This document shows, one piece after another, positions 15,001 to 27,000 of a DNA stretch of 64,000 nt; the stretch's first letter is position 1; each line of letters opens with the position of its first letter. This stretch comes from Achromobacter pestifer (GTDB lineage Bacteria > Pseudomonadota > Gammaproteobacteria > Burkholderiales > Burkholderiaceae_B): contig NZ_CP053985.1 of the NCBI RefSeq assembly GCF_013267355.1, positions 4,464,001 to 4,528,000 of the forward strand. The letters run 5' to 3'. Both the position numbers and the translations under genes were made by a program. The notes beneath the pieces were generated by a model. That model was not told where the DNA came from and ran no database searches. It was given only the letters and a program-made list of their open reading frames with translations.

Positions 15001-18000
15001 CATCCAGGCGCTCAGCCTGGACATCGTGGCCAAGGGCAACTTCAGCCTGCAAAGCGAGGGCTGGTACAACTCGGGCGCCGATCCCACGTTCCTGAACGAC
15101 AAGTGGCAGAACGTCATCAATGCGCTGAAGAACAACGGCGCGAGTACTGGCATCGACGACACGATGCAGAATGTGTTGTTGAAATGGGGCTACACCAAGC
15201 TCGATCCTTTCTCGAAGTACCTGAACGACAACTCGGCGGCGCGGGATTCGCGCATTTTCGCCCTGGGCGCCATCAGCATTTCGGCCTTGACGCTGAACAT
15301 CGACGGCAAGATCCAGAGCGGCGTCACGGATGCCTACATCAAGATCGACAGCTCTTTCCGCGGCGATCAGGACAAGGCCTTGCAGGACGGCAATGGCTAC
15401 GCCATCAATGGCGTATCGTTCAGCGCGGACGGCTCCCTGAACCGCTATGGCGCCATCACGGGCCGCTTCGATTACGCCACGCAGACCATCATCCTGGACC
15501 CGATCAGGCTGGCGGGCGGCAGCATTTCACTGACCGGACAGATCGTGTCGGTGGGCAACGGCAACCTGGTCGTGGCCAACGGCTACGCCTCGGTCCATAT
15601 CGATAACCAGACCACCTATGCGCTGGTGACGCACGACATCGACGTCAGCACCTACCGCCGTGGCCGCATCGAAATCATCGATACATCGCGCGGACAGAAG
15701 GATCTGTACGAGCTGCAAGGCTTGAACAATGTCGTGCATACAGTCTGGAACAAGTTCGTGCAGGTCACGCCCGATCCGGCGGATCCCCTGGCGCTGAGCT
15801 GGATCTGGGTCTACGAGAACGGCGCCGGCCAGCGCAGTGCGGCGGGGTTGCAGAACTCCGCCGGCACGCTGCAGGACGGCCGGACGTTGACCTTGTCATA
15901 CAAGCCGCAGACCGGCCAGATGATGGTCTGGGTCATGGGCTGGACGTCGGGAGAGACCACCACCACGGTCTACACCACCAAGCGCTTCAATCTGTTCGGG
16001 GATTGGGACCCGCTGGGCTGGCTGACGGACAACGACACGACCAAGTCCGGCCCGGTGACGGTCTACGAGACGCCGCGCCCGGTGCTGGTGTCCACTGTTC
16101 TTGCCTACGATGGCATCAATTCGGTGCCGGACGCGCTCAAGCAGCAGTTGCAGGCCAGCGGCAAGCTGAACGAAGCGCTGCTGCCGTCCACGATCGAAGG
16201 CAGCGGCACGCAGAGCCTGGTCGAGGACGCCAACGGCGACATCGTCGGCCCCGACGGCAAGCACTACCGCCTGGAATCGTCGGGCGGAACGGCGCTGGAC
16301 ACATCCGCGTTCAGCGTGGCCTACCGCAAGTTCAACACCGGCGTGATCGTGCGCAACGACGGCCCGCACACCAGCGGCGGCGGCTGGCTGCGCACCAAGA
16401 CCACCACGCTCACGCAAGTGGTCGAAAAGAAGCAGCAGGAACTGTTCACCTTCTATGTGCCGGCGTCGCAGGAGATCACGCTGAGCTTCCTGGGTTCCAG
16501 CAACAGCGACAACGCCATCTACATCCGCAGCAACGGCAACGTAACGCTGGCCGGCAATCTGATCGTCGGCAACGGCAAGACGGTGCATATCGAGGCCGTG
16601 TCGGCTTCCAAGCCGACCTCCATCACGATGCAGGGCGAAGTCGGCATCATGGCGCGCGAGGCCAACGGCCAGATGCCGTCGGGCGCATCCGCCGTGGTCA
16701 ACGTCGACGCCATCGCGCTGGGCGGCGCGATCAACCTGAACATCATGGGATCGAACGGCTATACCCGGGCCGAAGCGCGCAACGACATCCGCCTGAACTA
16801 CTTCTCGGACGGCGGCGCCAGTTCCTGGGCCTCGCTGAAGAAGGTCGCCTCGTCGGCGGGCACGGTCTACATCGAAGCGCTCAACGGCATCTTCAGCCAC
16901 GCGTCCGCCGGCAACGATACGGTGGTCTCGGGCAACCGGATCGAGCTGAACGCCGGTTATGGCGCCATCGGCACGGCGTCCAAGTCCTTGGTCATCCATG
17001 CGCGCCAGGGCTTCGCGGCCCAGGCGGGCCTGGCGGGCGGCCCCGCTGGCGCCGACAAGAGCATCTATCTGGCGCAGAACGTCCTGAACGCCGACCTCAC
17101 GCTGGTCAAACCGGTGAACTGGAGCAACCCGCAGGCAGCCGTGTATGCGGAACTGGGCGGCGTGCACATCAGCCTGAACGGCGGCTCGCTGCTGGACGGC
17201 GAACTGGCCGACACGCGGACCGCGACGGAAAAAGCCTACCCCACGGTCACGGCCAAGATCCTGGCCGAACTGCGCGCGCAGCTGGCGCAGTACGACAGTT
17301 ACTGGTCCGGCGTGCGTTCGCTGCAGACCGCCAGCGTGACGCTGGGCGGCGCGGGTACCTACCTGAGCACGCAGGCTGAAGGCGGCCAGTACCTGGCGAT
17401 CAGCATGACGGCCGCCGAGTATGCCGCGGTCTTGCAGGCGGCCGTCGACGGTCATCGCCTGGTGCGCCTGGCGTACAACAACAGCCTGAACGGCAACGCC
17501 CGCACCGAAATTCTGGGGTATCTGGGACTGGTGGCGGGCAGCGGCGCAAATGGCGTCTATCAGTTCAGCTTCACGCCGTATGATCCGTCCAACCCGGGCG
17601 CGGGCGCGGTGTCGCTGGCCTCGCTGGGCTATACCGCCGGCAGCCAGGGCGTGCTGTACGGACCGTCGTACGCGCTTGCGGGCGCGGCGGAGCAGTCCAA
17701 CGCCAATCTGCCAATCTCCTTTACTTTGCCTACGGGCGCCCTGACCACGCAGCAGGGCTCCGACACGCTGCGCCTGCAGCTCACCGCCGATCAGATGACG
17801 AAGTTCGCCGCGAAGGCGGATCCAGCTATCGTCGATTACGCCCAGCGCGTGCTGGCGGGAATGCGCGGCTACACCACCATACTGGTGGGCGGGCAGGTGC
17901 TGGCGATCGACCAGATCTTGCCCACGGGATCGTGGTGGGGATCGAACAGCTTCGATACCGTCCTCATCCGGCTCAAGTCGCCGTATGTGGGCGATCTGAC

Positions 18001-21000
18001 CATTGCCGATCCCAACGGTCACCGCGAACTGAACATCGTGCTGAGCAATGGCGCCGATACGGTCGGGGCCGGCAGCTACACCGGCACCACCGACACGGTG
18101 CGGCCAGTGGTGCCGGCCACGGGGGCCAGCGGCATGCCGCAGGCGGGGGACCAGGACATCACGTCGGCCATCGTCAACGCGATCCTGCAGCACAACCTGG
18201 CGAACCCGAACGACCAGATCGGCACGGGCGCAGGTTCGCTGTACGCCAACCTGACTGCCACCGCGCCGAACAGCGCATGGTCCGTCATCGAACGCTCGGT
18301 CGTTTCCAATCAGCTGCTGCTTTCCGGCACACAGCTGGGCTGGAGCATGCCAGGCAACGTCTCCTCGGTGCAGGCCTACAACCAGTGGATGAACAATGCC
18401 GGCAACGGGTTGATCGGCAGCGAGATCACCTTCACGATAGACGGCGTGAACTACACCCGCCGCATCGAGTCCCTGAGCCTGGTCCAGGCGGACGGTTCGC
18501 CCGCCAATGGCCTGTACAACTCGCAGAACCACGTGTCCGTGACCTTCTCCGGCGCGGCGGTGGAGACGAAGAACTACTACATCCGCAACGGTCTGGGCAC
18601 GGTGGTCTCGACTCGCCTGCCGACGGAACTGGTGTACGGTTTGACCGGTCTGGGCATGGGTACGAGTTCGGGCGCGGCCTCGCTGGCCGTGGCCTACACG
18701 GTGCAGCGCGGCTTCGGCGCCTCGGCGCTCAAGCAGGGCGTGCTGACCTCGGACACGCCGACATCCTACTGGGGCTGGTACGGCAGCAACCTGTTGCCCT
18801 TCCACTCCTATACGGAAAAGTCGGGCACTGGCGCGGGCTACGCCGAATACGTGGACATGGGCAACAGCTTCAGCTGGGATCTGACCAGCGCGGGCTTGAG
18901 CGACAGCGCACGCACGCAGCTGGCCAACAGCATCAAGGCGCTGCTGCAGAGCGGGCAGTCGATCTCGCTGGCGGGCCTGGAGCTGTACATGACGAACCAG
19001 AATGGCGCCTTGCAGGGCCACGAGCTGGGCGTCTACGACAACGGCACGCTGCACATCCTGACCGTCGTCGACGCCAACGGCAATCCGCTGACGTCCTCCA
19101 GCTCCGATAGCGACTGGCTGACCGGCCGCATCACCTTCAGCGGCAAGGTCTACGCACAGAAGTCGCAGTTGATGGACCTGGACGTATACAAGAACACCAA
19201 CGTCCACGACCCGGCCTCGACCGGCGCCTATACGCCGACCCTGCAGGGCAAGACCGTCAACGCGGGCATCCGCCTGGTCGATTCGGGCTTCGCACAGCAG
19301 TCCTTGACGCAGTTCGGCGTGGCCACGCTGACGCTGCCGGGCACGGACCGCCTGGTGCAGGGCCAACGCGTCGAACTGAGCTTCGCGAATTCGACGCAGA
19401 TCGCCATCTTCTACGTGCAGAGCGTGAACGGGCGCGTGGTGACCCTGTCCGACAGCGTGGACGGCGCCTTCAACGGCGGCGACCCCGTCACGCTGGGCAA
19501 GATCCTGGCCCTGGCGGGCAACTCCCCGGGAGCGGTCACCGTCAGGCTGCTGGACGCCGCTGCCAGCGGCGCTTCGGTGCAGGCCGACAACGTCATCACG
19601 CTGACCGACATGAACATCGTGCCGGTCACGGATGCCAACGGCCAGGTGACGGGCTACCGCGGCTTGCAGGACTTCGACCGGGTGTACCTGAATGACGTGC
19701 GCCTGCAGACGGGCAAGGTGTCGAGCCTGCAGACCAACGTGGCCTATTACGTGCTGGTGGGCGCCAACAACACGATCCAGCTGTTCGCCTCCAAGGAACA
19801 GGCGGTGCTGTACCAGCAGATCCAGGCGCTGAACCAGACGGCGGAAGGGCGGGCGCTGGCCAAGGCGCTGTTCACGGATGCCGGCATCACCGGCGAATTG
19901 CTGCGCGGCTTCGCGGCGGCGGACGTGCGCGGGATGTTCACCGTCTCCACGCATCTGTTCCAGACGCAGGCGGCGGGTTCCACCGAAGGCCTGAGCGCCC
20001 AGCTGCAAGCGCTGCATGAACAGTTGCGCAATCAGGGCTTCGATCCCAACTACCTGCCTGCCGCGCTGGATATCGCCGCGGCCAAGGACCTGGTCAAGTC
20101 GACGCGCAATCAGGTCGTCTACGACTATGTGGTCGACAAGGAACTGGCGCAGACGGCCGAGTACCACAACTACTGGCGCGATCGGCTGGAATCCACCGTT
20201 GGAACGGCAGTCTCCGGACTGATAGCCGTGGCCGATGGCAGTTTCAAGCTGGCCAACATGAACATCGTCGATGACGGCACCGGGCAATTGCGTGCCTTGC
20301 GCACGGGCGACGAGATCTACTTCCGGCACTCCGTGGGCGACGTGCGGGCGGACACGGCCTACTACGCCATCGTTGGCGCGGACGGCACGATCCGGCTGGC
20401 GGCATCGTTGGCCGACGCCATGCTCTACCAGACTGGCGCGGGGCAGAACGACGGCCTGCTGGCCCTGTACCCGAACATGGGCCAGGCCATCACGCTGGCG
20501 TTCGACGCGTCCAGCCTGAACGGGGCGGGGGTGGAGGCGTACACGCGCGTCTACTCGATGCGTGCCGACGCGCCCGCGCAAACCGCGCAGGAGATTGCCC
20601 TGTACGGCCAGACGTATGACGCGGGCCATTTCTTCTATTTCTCGACGGCAACGCTGCGCAATATCGAGAACAACCTGTTGTATCCGGTGTCGGCGGCCAT
20701 TAACGAACAGGTCTTCGATTTGGAGGGTAGCGGCGAGGGCGCGCCACCGGCCGATCGTTTCCTGAATGTGAAGGCGGGCGCGGACATCGTGCTGCGCACC
20801 TCGGGCCAGGGCTCGATCGGCGCCGAACTCGGCGACTACACCTTGCAGCTGCCCAGCTTGGGCGGGCTGTCGGAAGCCGACCGCGCCAACGTATTCGACT
20901 CGTTGCCGGAGGCCGACAAGGCCATCTTGTCGCGCGCCAATGCGGTCAATCTGGCGGGCGTCTACCACACGCTTTACCGCTACATCGGCCCGGCCGGCAC

Positions 21001-24000
21001 CATGCCGCTGGACCGCGCCAGCGTCGATTTCTCCGACACGTCGCTGTGGCAGCGCTTTGAACCGCTGTTCTCCAACGATGCGTCGCTGATGCTGGGCAGG
21101 ACGCTGGCGGCCAATGGCGCCGTCCAGTTCCTGTTTGCGGACCGTTTCGACCTGTACCAGAACAGCCGCGACGTCTTCATCTACAACAGCAAGATGCTGG
21201 AAGGCGCAACGGCCGGCCAGCGCAGCCAGCTGCAGGCCAATATCGATGCCGCGCGCGCCAACGGCGTGCAGGTGGTGGACATCGGCAGCGGTTTCCTGGA
21301 TCCGGTCTGGAGCCAGATCAGCGTGCCGTACATGGCCCAGGACGGCGCCAGCCCGCAGGCGCTGAGCGCCGGCATGCTGGTGGGCGATATGCGTGACCCG
21401 CGCTATCTGACGCTGAAGCTGACGCGCTCGCTCGCGGTGCAGGCCGTCAATGGCGTGGTCTCCGCGTACAGTGACACCACGGTGGGCCTGGACTCGCCGC
21501 AGGGCAGCATCCGCCTGGGCGACATCCATGCCAAGGAAGGCATCACCATCACGGTCAGCGCGCAGGGCGGCTCCGTTATCGGCACGGACGCCGGCACGCT
21601 GGAGAGCGCCGGGCAGGTCAGCCTGGTGGCCGACAAGGACGTCGTGGGCAGCACGCGCGACGCCAACGGCATCTATCAATACGATGGCGAAAAGCATCTG
21701 CAGCTGAATCTGGGCGCCGGCCATTCCCTGTACGTGGAAGCGGGCGGCGTGGCGCGCGTGTCGCAGCTGGGCGGGCAGGACCTGAACCTGGTCCTGGCAC
21801 ACACCAAGGGCACGGCGGCAGGAGGCTCGTCCTACCAGGCGGATGCCAATCTGCTGGTCGGTCAGGTGGTGTCGGCCGGCAGCGTGACGTTGCAGGCGGG
21901 GCAATCGATCCTGAACGCCACGGCCGCAGGGCAGCGGCAGTATGCGAACGTGGTGCTGTCGGATCTGAGCGCGGCGGAGCTCGCCGCATTGGGCTACGCG
22001 CGGGAGGTGGTCCTGATCGCCGGCAAGTCCGTGGGCCAGTTGGGCGCGGACCTGTCGCAGCAGGGCACGCCGCTGTTGATCAGCATCTCGCAGGGCGACG
22101 CGCAGGCGGTGGTGCGCGCCTCGGCGGCGCAAGGCGTCAATCTGTACGGCATGCACAGCCTGCGCCTGGGCGGCATCGATGTGGTCGATGCCAACGGGGT
22201 TCGCGGGGATGCGCGCATCTACGCGCTGGATTCGATCCTGAACGGCACGCCGTCCGGCCAGGCCGCCATCACGGCGCGCAATGTGTGGTTGGAAACCCTG
22301 TCGGGCACGATAGGCGAGCTGGGCTCGCCGCTGCTGACGGACATGTCCGGCTATCTGGTGGCGTCGGCGCAGGGCTCGATATCGCTCAGCCAGTTGGGCG
22401 TCCATGACCTGACGCTGTCGCGGGTGGAGTCGCGCGCACGCGATGAGGTGCATCTGGCCAGCCAGGCCAGCATCGTCAACGACAAGACGGCGCATCCGGG
22501 AGTTTCCAGCAGCCGGACGGGCGCGGTCGTGACGGGCGGCAGCCTGTACTTCAGGGCGGGCGGCTCGGTGGGTGGCTACGCGCAATCCGACACCGCTGGC
22601 GCGCAGGTCAACGATGCGCTGATCGTGGCGGCGGTGGGGCCGCAGGCCACGATCAACGCCCTGGCGGGCGGCGATGTGGCGCTGGTGCAAGTGGGCGCGG
22701 CCGATGACGCGCAAGGCGTGTCGCAGGCGCTGTCCATGAACGTCGGCCGCATCGAGGCGAACAACGCATGGCTGGTGGCGCGCCACGAAGCCGGCCAGGC
22801 CACGGCGTCGGGCGACATCGTCCTGGCGGCGGATTCCGTGATCAGCGCCGTGGGCGTGCTCAGTCTGCTGGCGGGCAACAATCTGTCGGCGGCGGGCCGC
22901 GGCGGCTTGCTGCCGGGCGCGTTGATTCAGGCGGGACTACGCATGAACCTGAGGGTGGATCGCGACGACCGCGGCATGGCCGGCTACGGCAAGGCCGCGG
23001 TGGCGGACATCAATGGCCGTTTGCTGGCGCCGCAGGTCCATGTCTACGGCAGCCAGACCGGCGATAACACCATCATATTCGGCACCACCGCCGAGATCGG
23101 CGGCGGCGTGGATGGAAATGGGGCCTTGACCCAAGGCGTCTTGCTGGACGTGACCGGCGGTTCGGGCCGGGATCGCGTGATGCTGCGGGCGCAGTTGATC
23201 GATCAGCAAGAGACCGTTGTGCGCACCCTGGACGGCGACGATACGGTGGTGTTCGATACCGCCGAGCTGCGCGGCAATGCCCTGGTGCAGACCGGGCAGG
23301 GCGATGATGCCGTGTCCTTGCTGAACACGCGCATTGCCGGCTCGCTGACGGTACAGGCCGGAGAAGGCGACAATGCAGTGCTGCTGGATGCGACTGCCGT
23401 GGGCGGCGATACCCTGGTCGTTTCCGGGGCGGGCGTCGACCAGGTCATCTTGCGGGATAGCGGCCTGGCCGGCGCGTTGACGGTGGATGTGGGCAATGGC
23501 GGCAACGTTGTTCTGCTGGACACCGCGACCGTGGGCGGCAATACCGTCATCACGACCGGTACCGGCGTCGACCAGATCACCTTGCGGGATAGCGGCCTGA
23601 CGGGAGCGCTGACGGTGGGCGCGGGCGATGGTGACAACGCCGTTTTGCTGAACACGGTGACCGTAGGCGGCAATACCGTCATCACGACCGGTTCCGGCGT
23701 TGATCAGATCACGCTGCGGAATAGCGGCCTGGCGGGGGCGCTGACGGTGGGCGCGGGCGATGGCGATAACATCGTTCTGCTGGACACCGTGGCCGTAGGC
23801 GGTAATACCACCATCAAGACCGGTGCCGGCGCTGACCAGATCGCGTTGCTGGCTAGCGGCCTGACCGGCATGCTGACGGTGGATGCGGGCAATGGCGACA
23901 ACGCGGTGCTGCTGGACACTTTGACCGTGGGCGGCGACACCCTGATCACGACCGGCTCTGGCGTCGACCAGATCACCCTGCTGGCTAGCGGCCTGGTCGG

Positions 24001-27000
24001 CGCACTGACGGTGGACGCAGGCAATGGTGACAGCATCGTTCTACTGGACACCGCGACGGTAGGCGGCAATACCGTCATCACGACCGGCGCCGGCGTCGAC
24101 CAGATCAGGCTACGGGCTAGCGGCCTGACGGGCGCACTGACGGTGGACGCGGGCGATGGAAATAACACCGTTCTGCTGGACACCGTGGCCGTGGGCGGCA
24201 ATACCGTCATCACGACCGGTTCTGGCGTCGACCAGATCACGCTGCGGGCTAGCGGCCTGGCCGGCGCATTGACGGTGGATGCGGGCAATGGCGGCAACGT
24301 TGTTCTACTGGACACCGCGACCGTAGGCGGCAATACCGTCATCACGACCGGTGCTGGCGTCGACCAGATCACCTTGCGGGATAGCGGCCTGACGGGAGCG
24401 CTGACGGTTGGTGCGGGCGATGGTGACAACGCAGTTTTGCTGAACACTGTGACCGTGGGCGGCAATACCGTCATCACGACCGGCTCCGGCGTCGACCAGA
24501 TCACGCTGCTGGATAGTGGCCTGACGGGTGCGCTGAAGGTGGGCGTGGGCGATGGTGACAACGCCGTTCTGCTGAACACGGTGACAGTCGGAGGCAATAC
24601 GCTGATCACGACCGGCTCTGGCGCCGATCGGATCACTTTGCTTGATAGCGGCCTGTCCGGCGCACTGACGGTGGATGCAGGTGATGGCGGCAACGCCATT
24701 CTGCTGAACACGGTGACAGTCGCAGGCAATACGCTGATCACGACCGGCTCTGGCGCCGATCGGATCACTTTGCTTGATAGCGGCCTGGTTGGCGCACTGA
24801 CGGTGGATGCGGGCGATGGCGGCAACGCCGTTCTGCTGAACACGGTGACAGTCGGAGGCAATACGCTGATCACGACCGGCTCTGGCGCCGATCGGATCAC
24901 TTTGCTTGATAGCGGCCTGGTTGGCGCACTGACGGTGGATGCAGGCGATGGCGACAACGCCGTTCTGCTGGACACGGTGACAGTCGGAGGCAATACGCTG
25001 ATCACGACCGGTTCCGACGTAGACCAGATCACGCTGCGCGATTCCGGCCTGACGGGGGCGCTGACGGTGGGCGCGGGCGATGGCGGCAACACCGTGCTGC
25101 TGCACACCGTGACCGTAGGCGGCAATACCATCATCACGACCGGCTCTGGCGTCGATCAGATCACCCTGCGGGATAGCGGCTTGACCGGTGCTCTTACCAT
25201 GGATGCGGGCGAGGGCGACAACGCCATTCTGCTGAACACGGTGACAGTCGCAGGCAATACGCTGATCACGACCGGCTCTGGCGTCGACCAGATCACCTTG
25301 TTGGCTAGCGGCCTGGCCGGCGCACTGACGGTGGATGCGGGCAATGGCAACAACGCCGTTTTGCTGCACACCGTGACCGTAGGCGGCAATACCGTCATTA
25401 CGACCGGCTCTGACGTCGATCAGATCACCCTGCAGAATAGCGGCTTGACCGGCGCTCTTACCATGGATGCGGGCGGGGGCGACAACGCCATTCTGCTGAA
25501 CATGGTGACAGTCGCAGGCAATACGCTGATCACGACCGGCTCTGGCGTCGATCAGATCACTTTGCTTGATACCGGCTTGGCCGGCGCACTGACGGTGGAC
25601 GCGGGCGATGGCGGCAATGCTGTGCTGCTGGACACCGTGACCGTAGGCGGCAATACCGTCATCACGACGGGTTCCGGTGCGGACCTGCTTACCCTGTTGG
25701 AGTCCGACTTCCTGGGCCATCTGGCCGTGGATGCCGGCGCGGGCGATGACAAGGTCTGGATGTCCCGGATCCTGCTGGCCCGGGGCGCCGCCGTGCAAGG
25801 GGGAGAGGGCGATGATTACATCTACCTGTCGGCGCGCGCGCTGGCGGGCGGGATTTCGCTGCGTGGCAACGACGGCAACGATCTCATCGTGCTGGATCAA
25901 CTGCCGTCGCTGACCAGCCTGCAAGGCGCTCCAGGCGTGACGGACCGGGTGGACGTGGACGCGGGCCGAGGGGCCGATCACATCGTCGTGAACCTGAACG
26001 CGGCGCTGACCTCCATCATCGTCAACGTTCACGATTCCGACGACAACGGCCGCGAGAACCTGGCCGACGTCAACAAGCTGACCATCAACGGCACGGCGCA
26101 GGACGAGAGCTTCCTGGTCCGCGCCAACTACGTTGCCAGGATCACGCCGCAAGGCGTCGGCTACGCCGATGCGGTGCAGCGCGTGAACTATGACCGCAGC
26201 ATGACGGGCGGCCTGCGCCTGAATGCGGTGGATGGCGGCAACCGCTTCTATATCGACGATACCGGCACCCATGTGGTTATCGACGGCGGCCTGGGCAGCG
26301 ACCCGGCCAAGCGCAACGAGTACCAGGTCGGGCAGCTGTACGCGCTGGACCGCCAGCTTCCGCAAGTGGCGGCCGGCGACCAGATCGACACGGTGCTGAC
26401 GACGCAGGGCTATCTGTCGCGCGGCAACAGCTATGGCATGACGCTGTACGGGGCGGAGAACAGCAGCAATGTGTTCCGCATCTACAGCAATGCCGCGCCA
26501 CTGGCCCTGCACGGCGGCAAGCGCGACGACGAGTTCATGGTGTACGCCTTCAAGGAGGCGCAAGCGCAGGCCAACGGCGAACGCGGCTATGTCATCAATG
26601 GCCCGGTGGCCATCGACGGCGGCGCGGGCCTGAACACCTACACCATGCTGGGTTCCGAGGACGCCGACGCCTTTGCGCTGACGCAGGAAGGCATACGCGG
26701 CGCGGGGCTGAACACCAGCTACCAGAACATCCAGCGCGTCAATCTGGATGCGCGCGAAGGCAATGACCACATCTATGTGCTGTCCACCCGCAGCAACGTC
26801 ATCACGACCCTGATCGGCGGCAGTGGCAGCGATACCTTCGACCTGTCGGGAGATGTGGCGGGCAACACCATCGTCACGGGCCGCAGGGGTTCGCGCGATG
26901 TGTTCGATGGCGCGCAGCCGGTCAGCATCACGGCGCAGCCGGGCGAACTGAACGCCGATGGCGGCAATACCTTGTCGCTGTCGGTGAGCCTGGACGCCGG

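Noticed and set aside
23399..25774. CRISPR-like or satellite repeat array
   Set aside because: The 132-bp period is an exact multiple of three, stays in the reading frame and encodes a coherent 44-residue repeat without unique spacers.
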